Part shown: one piece after another, positions 22,021 through 34,009 of the stretch
How positions within the stretch are numbered: the stretch's first letter is position 1
How the letters are laid out: the number at the start of each line of letters is the position of its first letter
Assembly: GCA_038503035.1 (NCBI GenBank)
Contig: JAVSML010025538.1
Coordinates: forward strand, 372,001-436,000
Source: Crocodylus rhombifer
Taxonomy: Eukaryota > Chordata > Crocodylia > Crocodylidae
Direction of reading: 5' to 3'
Length of the DNA: 64,000 nucleotides
Made by a program: the position numbers and the translations under genes
Notes under the pieces: model-generated
What the model was told of the DNA's origin: nothing
The model's input: the letters and a program-made list of their open reading frames with translations, nothing else
The model's database searches: none

Positions 22021-22262
22021 AGGTTGTAGCCGTGTTTGTCTAAGGACACAGGCAGACAAGGTTCTTTGGGTAAATCCAATATATTTTAATAAACCAACTC
22101 AAATCATTGGAAAACTTCTTAGCAAGCTTTCCGGCAGAAGCACTCTTTGTCAGGTTGAGGAAGCAGCTGCAGATGCTCTGTCCTCTTCCTAGATGGACTG
22201 GTAAAGCATCCAGGAGACAGTATGCATGCAAGAAAGCCAGTTGGTTAAAATTTAAATTGGGT
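22021..22262 (-). mobile_element. Penelope-like element, 3' end fragment
   Basis: Shared with the 63-kb and 0.3-kb copies: ggcagacaaggttctttggg, aataaaccaactcaaatcat, gcaagctttccggcagaag, gtcaggttgaggaagcagc and gcaagaaagccagttggtta. It is the non-coding 3' end only. Confidence 0.85.
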
Positions 22263-22319
22263 TATTGGCTCAGGTATTGTTCTGAGCCTTTATTTCAAGT
22301 ACCAACCAGTTGTCCGATA

Positions 22320-22440
22320 GTCATGGCACTCAGCTCGGATTTGGAATATGTAGACAGAGCATGGGCTTGGCCCTGGGTCTCTTGCACCCCAAGTGAATGT
22401 TGTAATCATTACATCATGACATCAGTGCCTCTGTAGCCCA
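22320..22440 (-). repeat. tRNA-derived SINE-like fragment
   Basis: The minus strand reads acattcacttggggtgcaag then agacccagggccaagccc. This parallels the acactcacctggga ... ggttcaagtccc pattern of the copy at 48.78 kb, with a decayed B box. Confidence 0.45.
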
Positions 22441-23639
22441 ATGAATATTTAATTATACGTACAAAATAGACCAGCTCCAAGAGGACAGGCAGAAAACGAC
22501 TGAGTGTATGGCCAGATGTCCCAATCACTGGCCTGTTCTGGAGTCTCTCTCTTTCTCCTTTTTTTTTTTTTTAAACAGAAATTCTACCTTACACTTCATC
22601 AAACTCAATGTGTTTGTGCACAAAGTTCATGAAATTTTGGACAAATAAAAGTGGTTGAAAAATGACTGACCACCTTTACTTCCTAATTGCTGATGGCAGG
22701 TTTGTTTTTTTTTCTTTAGCGTCATATGAATTCTGCAGCTGTCAATTTGGAAAGTTGAAAGGATCAGGGGGACATGGATTGGGTACCATAGGCCTCCCTG
22801 AGGTATGGATTAATGCAGTGCACCTACAAATTATACAGAGGTCCTGCTAACAGCATGGACTGAAGTAGGCTCCTCATGAATACAAAACTAGGCATACCGT
22901 TTATAGCTTGCATACAAGCACCGGGAAAGTGGCTCATTAATTTCAGAAGCGCCTCCAAGGCCAATATAGTAAGTGAATTGACCAAACCAGTATAAGGACA
23001 CCAAAATAAAGATCAGAGAAACCTGGCAAACCGGTGTCCCTGTGATGGGATCCACCTCCAGCAGGCAGCCATGCCACTCCCAGCAGCCACTCTGAACCTG
23101 TGCTGCTTCATTGGCCTCTCAGGGTGCCACACCTTGATATCTAAGCAACAGATATGGCAGACTGTCCTCAGAGAGTAGAATGTGTTTTGGGTGCTTTAGT
23201 CTCTCTCTCTCATCCCTGGGTGGCCACATTCCCTGCCTAAGCAAGGCATCGCTCCTTTGTTGTTTCTCTTAGCTCCAGGGCCCCTGGCCCTCGTTCACTT
23301 TTCTTCTCATCTCTGGGCCTGCCAGGTCTGCCTCAGTGTTGTGGGTCCTGAACCTCAGCATCTAACCCTCTAGCAGGCATCATTCATGCCCCATCAGCAC
23401 CAACCATGGCCCTAATCAAGTATCTATAAACCCTAATCTCCTCCAGAGTGATGAAGCAGGCAAGTAGTGATTATAACCTCCAGATGTCCCCATAGCCACA
23501 CCCATATCTCATGGTTCTTCCTCAACAAACTTCCCTGGAGCTTCCAGCCCCATCTGAGTACCAGTCCATTGGACACCCAAATAGCCTTTGCCCCGCTGCA
23601 CTCACTGGATCCATGGATCTGTTAGGTCTCTCCCTACTC
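22441..23639. other. Unassigned, pyrimidine-rich towards the right
   Basis: A poly(T) run lies near 22558-22572. From 23050 the sequence is C/T-rich and reads like an old repeat, but no family was recognised and no frame has a domain. Confidence 0.35.
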
Positions 23640-23800
23640 ATTGGGACCCTGGCCTTGTCTCAGCTTATGCCCGTGTAGTCCCCTGGGTCCCCAACCCTTG
23701 TAAGCTCTATTATGGGCTCCAACTCCTTCACTGAGCCCCTGGTCCTGTCTCAGCTTCTGCCCAGTCAGCTCATCAAGTCCCATACCCTTGCAGGTCTCAG
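23640..23800. repeat. Two-unit tandem repeat
   Basis: ctggccttgtctcagcttat (near 23651) and ctggtcctgtctcagcttct (near 23740) begin two related units about 89 bp apart, each continuing to a cccttg(t/c)a(a/g)g phrase. Confidence 0.6.
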
Positions 23801-24594
23801 TCTTTTAGCTTTAACCCTTACACCATTTAGCTTTAGCTCATCAGGAAGGAGTTTTCCCAAACTGCTAGTCAGAACATGTACAATTCAAACCCAAAAGCAC
23901 TCATCTCTGAGAGGTATTCAGCAGTACTTTCCTCCTTCAGGGCCAAGGCCAGTCTGAGACTCTGGTCCTTCCTCATCCTTCCAGTCACCTGACCTCTAGT
24001 CCTCAGGACCAGGCCCAAGGGTTTCCTCTTCTTCCTAATTAGTAGGGCTGTACAAAGCTTTGGATCATGATTTGGATTCAGAGATAATGATGAATCTATG
24101 AATCTGAATTGAATCGCTGGAAGCTTTAGGCTTTCTGAATCGAGTCGAAAAAGATTCGGAGATTCAGCCACAGGGTATAATGGGGAATAAATGAAATATC
24201 TATAACATTATTGTATTTTAGCTGATTCAGATGAAACTTGCAGAGATGGTAGCCTGTGATGAGTGCATTATCTGTGCCAAGTTTCAAGGACATAGATATA
24301 GGTGATTCTGGGACATTGCACCTCAAAATCCTAAAAGCAAAACTCATGCCATGTGTGTGTTAAGCCAGTGGGCTTAAAACTGCAGGGATGGTAGCCCCTG
24401 CTGAGGCCATGAAGACAGCCAGCTGTCAAGGAGATATGTGCAGGGGTTTCTGGGTTCTGGGGCCCTGTATTTGTAGCTGCTGACAGGCAAAACTCATGAC
24501 ATGGGTGCTTTTGCAACTGTGTCCATCTTGGGACACATGGGTGTGTGTGGGGGGAGCTACTGCTGGCCTGGCTGCTAGGCTACTGTGTTACCAT

Positions 24595-27020
24595 GAATCA
24601 TGATTTATAGTTTCATAGTTTCTAGGGTCGGAAGGGACCTGAGCAGATCATCTAGTCCAACCCCCTGCCATGGCAGGAAAGAATACTGGGGTCAAACGAC
24701 CCCAGCAAGATGTTCATCTAACCTCCTCTTAAAACCCCCCAGGGTAGGAGCCTGCACCACTTCTCTTGGAAGTTGGTTCCAGACACTAGCCGCCCTGACC
24801 GTGAAGTAGTGCCTCCTGATATCTAAAATAAACCTACCATTTGCCAGCTTGTGACTGTTATTCCTGGTCACTCCTGGCGGTGCTCGGGAGAACAGTGACT
24901 TCCCCAATGCCTGCTGATCCCCCCTGGCTAGTTTATAACAGGCCACAAGATTCCCCCTCGGCCTTCTCTTGTGGAGGCTGAACAGGTTCAGGTCCCATAG
25001 CCTCTCCTCATAGGGCCTGCCCTGTTGTCCCCATATCATATGAGTGGCCCTCCTCTGGACCCTCTCCATGCTGTCAACATCGCTCTTGAAGTGTGGCGCC
25101 CAGAACTGGATGCAGTACTCCAGCTGCGGCCTGACCAGTGCCGCATAGAGGGAGAGGATCACCTCTTTGGACCTGCTCGAGATGCATCTGTGGATGCATG
25201 ACAAGGTGCAGTTGGCCTTCCTAACTGCCTCCCCACACTGCCGGCCCATGTTCATCTTGGAGTCAATGATGACCCCCAGATCCTTTTCCGCCTCCATGCT
25301 GACAAGAGGGGAGTTCCCTAACCTGTAGGTATGGTGCTGGTTGTTCCTCCCAAGGTGCATCACCTTGCACTTGTCTGTGTTGAAACCCATGCTATTCTCA
25401 TCCGCCCACGCTTGTAACCTGTCAAGGTCTGATTGTAGCCTGTTGCATCCTTCCAGTGTGCCCACATCCCCCCACATCTTAGTGTCATCAGCAAATTTGA
25501 ACAGGGTGCTTTTTACCCCCTTGTCCAAATCACTGATGAAGATGTTGAACAGTGCGGGCCCAAGGACCGAGCCCTGCGGAACCCCACTGCCCACGTCTTT
25601 CTAGGTTGAGAAGGACCCACCCACTACCACCCTCTGGGTGCGGCCTTCCAGCCAGTTGGCGACCCATTTGACTGTGTGGGTGTCTACACCACAGCCCCCC
25701 AGTTTCTTAATGAGAACGGGGTGAGAGACAGTGTCAAAAGCCTTCCGGAAGTCCAGGAAGACTATATCCACTGCTACCCCTGCATCTAATGATCTGGTGA
25801 TCTGATCGTAAAGGCCACCAGGTTGGTCTGACAGGACCTGCCACTGATGAACCCGTGTTGGTTGCCCCTAAGCATGCAGTCCCTTGCTGGCCCCTCCTGG
25901 ATGTGTGCCAGCATAATTTTCTCAAACAGCTTGCCTAGGATTGAGGTAAGACTAACTGGCCTATAGTTTCCTGGGTCTTCCTTCCTGCCTTTTTTGAAGA
26001 TGGGAACCACGTTGGCCCTCTTCCAGTCCTCTGGTACTTCACCAGAGCACCACGAGTGCTCATAAAGCTGTGCCAGAGGACTTGCAAAGATCTCGGCCAG
26101 TTCCTTTAGAACTCTAGGGTGGAGATCATCCGGGCCGGCTGACTTAAATACGTCCAACCCCTCCAGAAGCTCCCTAACTAAATCCTCGCTAACCCGTGGC
26201 CCAGGTGTGCCTCCACTGGGGTCCGAGGGGGGCCCAGCAGGGAGGTGGCTGTTCTGGTCCCTTCTTAGGAAGACAGAGGCAAAGAAATCATTAAACATGT
26301 TAGCCTTACCATCTGGTGTGACAACCAAATTTCCCAACGCATCCTGTAAGGGCCCCACATTACCCAGGACCTTCTTTTTACCCCCTACATATTTAAAAAA
26401 GGACTTCTTATTGTCCTTAATCTGGGAAGCTAGCCCCAGTTCCATCTCTGCCTTGGCCTTCCTAGCTACCCCCCAACATCCCCGAGCAACTACAGAATAG
26501 TCCTCCCTGGTGATGACCCCTTCTTTCCATTGGGTGTAAGCCTCCTTTTTAGCAAGAGACATTCCTGGATGCTTTTGGTGAGCCATGGAGGCTTGTGTGC
26601 TCTCCTGCTCCCTTTGATCCTTTGAGGATTGGGATTACTTTTGGGCTTGGAGGATCGTCTCCTTAAGGAGCAACCACTCTCCTTGGACACCTGGCTCCCC
26701 TCCCCTCCAGGACCTCAGTGCTCCTCCAACTATCCTCCTTAGCTCGTTGAAATTTGCCCTCCTAAAATCTAGGGCCGCTGCCTTACTGCATGCCTTTGCC
26801 AACTTGCGCTGGATGGTGAATTCCAGCAGGCGATGATCACTGTCGCCCAGGTGGTCGAGCACCCGCAGCCCCCTCACCAGGTCATCACCCGTGGCCAGCA
26901 CTAGGTCCAACAAGGCATCACCCCTGGTGGGGCTGTGCACTTCCTGGGTAAGATGGAGGTTCCGCATTCTGTCCAAGAACCTACATGAGCGTTCAGACCT
27001 GGCTGACTGTTCTTCCCAGC
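24595..27020 (-). mobile_element. CR1 LINE, 5'-truncated and relatively young
   Basis: The 3' end (minus orientation) carries gtttctagggtcggaaggga and tagtccaaccccctgccat next to a short tail made of atgaatcatgatttatag-like words. ORF2 can be read almost continuously for 2.3 kb with few lesions, the best preserved CR1 in the window. The 5' end falls inside the endonuclease domain, so the copy was dead on arrival. It lies between two inverted arms of the foldback element. Confidence 0.95.
24692..26990 (-). pseudogene. CR1 ORF2: endonuclease end and reverse transcriptase
   Basis: ORF2 makes the endonuclease and reverse transcriptase that copy CR1 RNA at its target. Three blocks follow in order on the minus strand. 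The first is 26976-26635, the endonuclease C-terminus with LDLVLATGDDLV and GDSDHRLLEF. The second is 26586-25786, the reverse transcriptase front with KSAGPDDLHPRVLKELA, VPIFKKGRKEDPGNYRPVSL and NQHGFISGRSC. The third is 25594-24692, the rear with GVPQGSVLGP, the catalytic FADD at residues 34-37 of the block, and YAALVRPQLEYCIQFWAPH. Frameshifts are evident near 26630, 26555 and 25815, and one in-frame stop near 25602. There is no 5' end, ORF1 or promoter. Confidence 0.92.
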
Positions 27021-27830
27021 AGGGAGCAGCTCAATACACAGTAGCTAGCTACTAGACAATGAGTTAATGAGCAAGAATTAACACCTATAAAACCACAGAC
27101 TAAGGAGAGGAAAGAATCAATGCAGACAATCAACTGCCCCAAGACAGAAACAGTCAGTTGCACAAGCACCCATGTCACAAGTTTTGTCTGTCAGCAGCTA
27201 GGGATGCAGGGCCCCAGAACCCCCCCTGAACCAATCTCTTTGACAACTGGCAGGCTTCATAGCCTGAGCAGGAGCCGGCACCCCTACAATTTTCAGCCCA
27301 GTGCTCCTTAACACACACAGGGTCATGTATCTCACAAGTTTTGCCTGTCAGCAGCTTGAGGTGCAGTTCCCCCCAAGCCCCTGCACTGATCTTCTTGAAA
27401 CTTGGCACGCTTTCTGACCTTACCAGAGTACACCACCCCTGCAGTTTTCACCCCCCTATGGTGTGACATATAGACGTGCCATGAGTTTTGCTTTGAAGAA
27501 TTTGGGGTGCAGTTTCCCCCAAACCCCTTCATAGATCTTCTTGAATCTTGTCAGACTTCATGCTCCCAACAGAGGCTACCACTTCAGCAAATTTCATGGA
27601 AATCAGACAAAAAACAACAAAGTTATAGATATTTCATTGATTCCCCATTATACCCTACGGCCGAATCTCCAAAGCAGCTCTGAAGCTTTTCTGAAGCAGT
27701 TTGGAAGCTCCAAACCACTTTGGAAAGCCTAACAAAGCCGGCACTTTGATCTGGATATGCTTCTTTGGACACCATTGCATCCAAAGCTTCTCTGGATCTG
27801 AAACATGGTCCGAAGCCTTGCACAGCCCTA

Positions 27831-27960
27831 GTGATCTCTTGGTCCCAAGTAACTCCAAGGATTTTTCTGAGGGTGAAGGTGGAAGCTTGCATTAAGGTGG
27901 AAACTGCTCAATCTCCATTCCTAATCTGACCCAGCTTTCACAGTCATAAAGAATGACACA
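27831..27960 (-). mobile_element. Fragment of the same LINE as at 14.3-17.9 kb
   Basis: On the minus strand this reads tgtgaaagctgggtcagatt, aggaatggagattgagcag and aaaaatccttggagttactt, nearly identical to plus-strand 16003-16088. It then meets the hAT end at exactly the same LINE position (gagatcac then tagggctgtg). The other LINE flank is absent; instead the body of the foldback element resumes near 27961 (cagagacagtcagttgcaca). Confidence 0.9.
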
Positions 27961-28989
27961 AGACAGAGACAGTCAGTTGCACAAGCACCCATGTCACAAG
28001 CTTTGACTGTCAGCAGCTAGGGGTGGGGAGCCCCAGAACCCCCCTGCACCTATCTCCTTTACAGCTGGCAGCCTTTGTGGCTGCAGCAGGGCCTAGCAGC
28101 CAGGCCTGCAGTAGTTTCCTGCCAGCCCACCCCATGCCCCAAGACAGACACAGTTGCACAAGTACCCATGACACGAGTTTTGCCTCCCTGCGGCTAGAGG
28201 TGCAAGGGCCCAGAACCCAGAAGACCTTCACCTATCTCCTTGACAGCTGGAAGGTTTCATGGCCTCAGCAGAGGCTAGCAGACCTGCAGCTTTCACTCTG
28301 CTACGCCTTAACACACACACTTATGTCATGAGTTTTGCTTGTCCGCAGCTTGAGGTACAGTTTCCCCCAAACGCCTTCACCTATCTCCTTGAAACTTGGC
28401 AGGCTTTGTGGCCTCCATAGGGGCTACAATCCCTGCAGTTTTGATCCTGCTGTGCTTTAACAAACACACAGTGTCACCTATGACCTAAGTTTTGCTTCCA
28501 GGAGTTTGAGGTGCTGTTTCCCAGAAACCCCTGTACATATCACCTTGAAATTTGGCATGTGTCATGCTCTCATTAGACACCATGATCTCTGTAAGTTTCA
28601 TCTAAATCAGCCAACAGAAAATTTATAGACATTTCATTGATTCCATATTATACTCTATCGAATCATGAAATCAACTCCTAATCTTCCAAAGTGATTTGGC
28701 TGAATTGAATTGGAAAAATATTCAGATCTCTGAATTGAAACTCTGGCATCCGTATCAGCCAAATCTGAATCCAAATTGAATAGTTCCCTATTCTCACAGG
28801 GCTACTAATTAGTAGGCTTATTGCCCTGGCCTGCTTCTTTGCAATCTACATCTGCTACCTGTCTCTCCTGGAAAATTTGTGCTTTGCAGCTTCCCTGTCA
28901 CAGCATCAACACACTTTTAGTAGCAGGGGTAGGAGTCCCCTTCTACAGTCCCCACCTAGTGGGAAAATTGCACTAGTTGGTGAGAACTA

Positions 28990-29380
28990 GGATGTGTGTG
29001 CTATAAAGGAATTGGTTGAGAATGTGGAGCGATTAGTTGAGAATATGAAGGTGTAAGGTAATAGTGACCATGAAATCACTGACCATGAACTCCAAGATCT
29101 CAAAAGGAGGAAGGAAGGAGAGCAGTAGCATAGTCATTGGGCTTAAGAATAGCAAATTCAAAGAACTGATGAGCAAGACCCCTGAGAAGCAAGGGTGAGG
29201 GGCAAAGGAGTCCAGGAGAACTCACTGTACTTTAAAAAGTCCCTGTTAAGGGCACAGAAGCAAGCTTTCCTACTGCCACAGAAGAATGGGAAGTGCAACA
29301 AGAGGCTGGCTTGATTAGACACCAAATCTTAAATGAGCCGAAACTCAAAAAAGGTTCCTACAAAAAGAGCTACTCGACAT
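28990..29380 (+). mobile_element. CR1 LINE, internal coding fragment
   Basis: The plus strand reads SDHEI near 29062, then a GVQENSLYFKKSLLRAQKQA-like stretch near 29200-29270. This matches the linker between endonuclease and reverse transcriptase of CR1 ORF2. Stops are frequent. Neither end of the element is present. Confidence 0.65.
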
Positions 29381-29504
29381 AGCTCACAAAGACACTCGTG
29401 GACCCAGAGGGACAGACTTCCATCTTCAGCTCCCTCTGTGCAAAAATGAAGTTTATTTCCTACCTATGGGGACTTTTTACCATCTTGTATCATCTACACT
29501 TTTC

Positions 29505-29610
29505 CCAGAGCCTGACAAAGGGATTTTGATCCCGAAAGCTTGCAGAAACGAACAATTTTCTTGCCATTTTCCAGTTGGTCTAATAAAAAGTATCATTTTG
29601 GAACCAAGAG
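29505..29610 (+). mobile_element. Penelope-like element, 3' terminal fragment
   Basis: The phrases gcctgacaaagggattttga, tcccgaaagcttgcagaaac and cagttggtctaataaaaagt are the 3' end in plus orientation, matching the inverted copies at 22.0 and 62.96 kb. Confidence 0.8.
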
Positions 29611-30085
29611 TTCCAGTTTTTTGTGCATCTTCCAGTCCAGTGGCACTCACTCTTTCAGCCCCATGGGCTTGATGAAGGTGTGGTGCCAGTCTGCAGGCTG
29701 GATTCCTTGTGGGGTCAGTGTACAGGGTCAGGCCCCACTTCATGTCATACACACCTGGATCTAGGCTCTGCATTGCCTTGGCTAGACCCTGCACCACCTT
29801 TCCTAGCCTGGCCTGCCTAGATCATTTTCTACATAATAATCCAGCCCCACATCCTGGGATCTGGTCCTGCCCTGCCTTGCACCTGCATGCACAGTGTAGT
29901 GTGTACAGTCATGATATCCAGTCCCACAGGCTCCCCACAGATCTGGAAATTTGGCAGCAGGAGACCAGCAATTAATGTTGCCATGGTTCCCCACTACCAA
30001 ATTTTTAGACCCAGAGGGAGGCTGGCAGGCTGGATGATGTGGCATTGAAACTGGATCTGGCTGTTGGATCTATCCCAATCTTATC
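29611..30085. other. Unassigned DNA
   Basis: Moderately GC-rich. Overlapping frames (29477-30045) have no domain; the phrase accaaatttttagacccag suggests an old DNA-transposon fragment, but this is not established. Confidence 0.3.
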
Positions 30086-30720
30086 TATATTTCCTTAGCT
30101 TATTGATGAGTGACAGCGTCAAAACCAAAAGTCTTGATGGAGTCCAGCCACATCACATTGACTTCTCATTCCCCATCCACAGAGCCTGTAACCTTATCAT
30201 AGACAGAAATCATCTTCATAGAATCATAGAAGGAGGGTCGGAAGGGACCTTGTAGATCTTCAAGTACGACCCCCCGCCTGGGCGGGAGAAAAGATTGGAC
30301 TCAATTGAGTCCAGCCAGGTAGTCAACAAGCCTTTTCTTAAAGACCCCCAGGGTAGGAGCCAGCACCACTTCCCTAGGAAGTTGGTTCCAGCTCCTAGCC
30401 GCCCTAACTGTGAAGTAGTTCTTGTGGATGTCTAATCTAAACTTACTCTCTAATAATTTGTGTCCATTGTTCCTTGTCATGCCAGGGGGTGCTAGGGGAA
30501 ACAGTGTCTCCCCTAAACCCTTGTGATCCCCCCTAGTGAGTTTATAGACAGTCACCAGGTCATCTTGTTCAGGCATGACTTGCTCTTGCTGAATCCATGC
30601 TGGCTGTTCCTAATCACCTTGTTCGCCTCCAGGTGCTTTACAGTAGATTCCTTGAGGACCTAGTGTATAAACTTTCTAAGTATCCATGTCAAATTCATCT
30701 GTAGTGCCCTAGATCCCCTT
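30086..30720 (-). mobile_element. Old CR1 fragment interrupted by a younger CR1
   Basis: 30086-30212 (gagtgacagcgtcaaaacca, tccacagagcctgtaacctt) and 30568-30720 (aggcatgacttgctcttgct, gaatccatgctggctgttcc) form one continuous CR1 reverse transcriptase segment when joined, collinear with 60.92-61.12 kb. Between them lies the younger copy. Confidence 0.85.
30213..30567 (-). mobile_element. Younger CR1 3' end nested in CR1
   Basis: Begins with the CR1 3' tail (catagaatcatagaagga, ggtcggaagggaccttgtag). On the minus strand it encodes the ORF2 C-terminus: 91 codons from 30576, with YFTVRAARSWNQLPREVV, parallel to the same part of the 24.6-kb copy. catctt occurs at both junctions (30211-30216 and 30561-30566) and may be the target duplication. 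Confidence 0.9.
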
Positions 30721-31352
30721 TTTCCATTTCTATATTTGTTCTTTTTCACTCTTGTCAGCCTATGACTTTTGAGGGTGACTGCATTGGACATCACAGTGCA
30801 GGCCCACTGATGACCTTCGGGAAAATACTTAAATTCATTCATGTGTACAATACTGTCTTGAAATTGAAAAGCCAAAATTCCTGGATGTATTTTATTAAAA
30901 AGAAAGAATCACAGACCCGTGCTACTGCACAGCAAGCAGAAAGTACCATAGATGGTCCGAAATGGTTTAAACAGCTTTCCTGAAGTTTTGCAACATTTCT
31001 TGTTTCTGTCCCAGTGTTTAGCAGTTACTAATATCAAGAACAAAGTAGTTCAAGCCACACTGCCTTGGCTCTGTACCAGTGAGATTTTTTACCTGAAACT
31101 TTGGAATTCACTTCTGTGACTCCTGAGAGGCTAAAGAGGCTCCTGACAGGAGGCAGACTCAGCTCTTCTGCAGCCCATAGGCAGAATGCGGTGTCATAGC
31201 TGAAAATGGCATAAAACTTAAAGAGAGAATAATGTATTGACTTATTTTGTGTTATCAGTGTAGCAGTGATTATACCAGAAGTATTCCAAATATATATAAA
31301 GAAACCACTAACAACAATCTTTGAACAAATAAGGGAATTATTAGAAACTGAA
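30721..31352. other. Single-copy-like DNA
   Basis: AT-rich. No exon, RNA gene or repeat end was recognised. Confidence 0.4.
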
Positions 31353-31442
31353 GTTTAGGACCATAGGAAAAACAGGGCTGGAAGGGGCCTTAAAATGTCA
31401 TATAGTCCAGCCCCTTGTTCAAAACAGAATAGTCTCTGACTA
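31353..31442 (-). mobile_element. CR1 LINE, 3' end fragment
   Basis: ggaccataggaaaaacaggg, ctggaaggggccttaaaatg and tagtccagccccttgttcaa are the inverted CR1 3' end, in an old and diverged copy. Confidence 0.85.
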
Positions 31443-34009
31443 ATAGGCAAGCTCAGGCAATCAGGAAGAGATTATTACAATGTATCCCATGTATCCTAAA
31501 TCTAGACAAGCTGCACCTTCTTGAGTAGCAGTTACAGTGGTGGTTTGCTGATGGAATATAGATCTGGACATTTATTAATTTTAAAATGCAATATGCAGTG
31601 TGGGAAAGCGGCCATCCAAGAAGAGCACAATTCACCTGAGCTGTTTGTTTCCTTGGCTTGAAAAGAGTAAAGTTATATGATATAACAGGGGAAGTTTGGT
31701 TTATTTTTTTCTCTGCCTAGATATAAGATACTAAGGCAAGAATAATTTTTACTGCCAATACCCAATATAACTGCAATAAATTAAGAAAAAAATGCCAGGA
31801 AATATAAGAATAAAGTCAGTGCAGTTTGGCCTGCCTACTTCAATGGGTCTTAAACAAGTGCCCAGGTGCTTTGCTAAATATGATTGGATAACATCACTTG
31901 CTGAAGTGCTTTGCTGAATCAGATGCAATGAATACCTTATTCTGAGTATCTCACAGTGTTTTGCAACTATGGAGTGCTAAAGATTTCCTTGAAAGGTGCC
32001 TTTTCTGCAGTCTTGGAAGGTTACCCCTAATAGGCTTGCTCACCACCCTACAATGTGGGAAAATAGGCCTCTGGAAGGGAAAGAAGTCTGAACACTGAAC
32101 CAGTGTAGAAGCTCCACATATACAGACTAAATGCTATCCCAAAAGACAGAGAAGTGCAATCAGTAGCAAGTTTATTTGTTGCAGTGGAAAATAGGTAAGA
32201 TAAAGATAATGGTAAAGGGTGTCTGTAAAGTTTTCATGGTAGGTTGCATCACATCAGCAATAAGTTTTCCTTTTTTTTTTTCCTTTTTGAGATATCCTTA
32301 CCAGTAGGCAATCTTACTGTTTAAAGAGTGGCCCTTTTTAATGATAGACATATATATTCTATTAGAGGAATAACAGAGTGGCTGGGCACCCAAGGCAACA
32401 GCAAGGCGCAAGGGCAGTGGTGACTTCCAGTGGCCGGTGCCACTGACATGGCTGTGTAGCCAGCGGCTGTTATTATTCCATTTTCCCACCTGTAGTTGGT
32501 GCATAGGGCTGCTGTGCCTGCTAACCAACCTTAGTTACACTAAGGACCCTCTACAAGTTACAGGTATTGCAAAATTAACTGGTTAATTGAGCAGTTACCT
32601 GGAGACCAACTAAACATGCAGAGTAGCTATCACACAAAAAAAAGCTCCAACCAGCTACAAAGTTAGACCTCAAAAATATGTACTAACTTTATAGCTGGTT
32701 GCTATTGAGTATTAACTTGCATATGTAGCAAGGTCTCCCCTGTGGCTAAGAGCTCTGTCAGCTGACAGGAATCCCAGTCACAGAGGTGCACCATGCCCAG
32801 CATAAAATCCCTGAGCCCTAGGGTTTGCTGCAGCTGCCCCAAGGTGCCAGGGGTTTCCTGCACCCACACCTCACAAAGCCCTAGAGATCACAGCCGCCTT
32901 AATCTCCAGGGTTTGCATGAAACCCACAGGCCCCGGCAATTATGGCTGCTGCAATCCCTAAGGCACTGGGATCCAGAAAACTTCTACGGCTGGAGGATCA
33001 CTTTGATCCTCTGGCCCTAGAGGTTTCCCCACACTCCCAGGGTGTGGGAGACTGCCCCAGCAGGCATCCTCCAGCTCTGGAGGTGTATAGCATGCCCCTG
33101 TGCTGGGGGGCCCTCAGTTGAGGTGTGTGGGGCTCCCAATTGTGGGAACTTGCTTCCTGCCAGTGCAAGGGGAGCCAGGCTCCCTCTGCACCAGCAATAA
33201 GGCATGACGGGATTTAATGTGCAATTCCACAATCATGCCTCCTGCCATGCACGTGGCATGCCAGGCAGTGTGATTGTGTGAATCTCACATTAGATCTCAC
33301 GTGCCTTTACCTGCACATATAGAGGGGGCTAAATTATTGTATGATCCGAGTTCCCTTATGCATGCCCTTTTATTAGCATACTACCAAGAGAGACAATTGG
33401 CAGAAATCATGCTTTCTCTTTTCTCCCCCAAATCAAATAGGGAAATGAATCTAAGCACCTATACTGATGAGATTAATAGTCAAGAACATGACTGAATGAC
33501 AAATAGCATAATGGTATTGAATCTATTTATATAATTTAAAATTAAAACACTGGAACTTATTTTAACTTCACTTCCTTAGAAGACTCAATGAAACCTAATG
33601 TCCAGTTGCCTATGACTTCAATTCAATATACTAGTTGTTACATGCATGTTTTAGGTTAGCAAAATGATATAGACAGCACTGCAGCAAAACACTATACAAA
33701 GCACTGCAATTGAGGGCCTTTGCTGCATGATTTTGGAAACTTTCAGTGACCCATGCAATTTAGTGAATAAAAAGAGGTCATCAGTGATGTTATTCCAGTA
33801 TCTCATGACCACTACATTAACATAAAACTGAAAATTAATAAAAGAAATGAAATGAAATTAATGAATGAATGAAATAAAAGTAATTGAAAATAAGCCAGAA
33901 GGAATAATCAAATAGATAAGTACTTAGGTACAGAAAATGATTAAAGGATATAAAGTTTATAGATAGATTAAAATGGTGTTTCTGTTAATGGTTCAGTAAT
34001 TGAGGGCAA
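31443..34009. other. Mostly single-copy-like DNA
   Basis: A T/C run lies at about 32270-32287. Between about 32540 and 32745 facing phrases (ccaaccagctacaaagttag and ctaactttatagctggttg) indicate a small foldback element. 32770-33250 is more GC-rich, with frames lacking domains. 33500-34000 is AT-rich with (GAAT)n-like words. No gene was recognised. Confidence 0.4.

Larger units (their letters stand above)
24043..28804. mobile_element. Composite foldback hAT-type element with nested CR1 and LINE piece
   Basis: Both sides carry the identical octamer ctaattag (24035-24042 and 28805-28812). The left end is TAGGGCTGTACAAAGC and the right end, read inward, is TAGCCCTGTGAGAATAG. In order: left arm 24043-24594; CR1 24595-about 27020; an inverted copy of the same arm, about 27021-27830, ending in gccttgcacagccctagtga; a 130-bp LINE piece 27831-27960; and a right arm 27961-28804 with tandem units (gccttaacacacacactta, gcttgaggtacagtttcccc). 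The length of 4762 bp includes the nested parts. Either the whole moved as one unit, or the octamer marks the outer element and later insertions and rearrangement built the interior. Confidence 0.75.

Noticed and set aside
27021..28620. Regularly spaced repeats that could suggest a CRISPR array
   Set aside because: Units are about 150 bp, degenerate and mirror-oriented inside a DNA transposon in vertebrate DNA; there are no short repeats with unique spacers.
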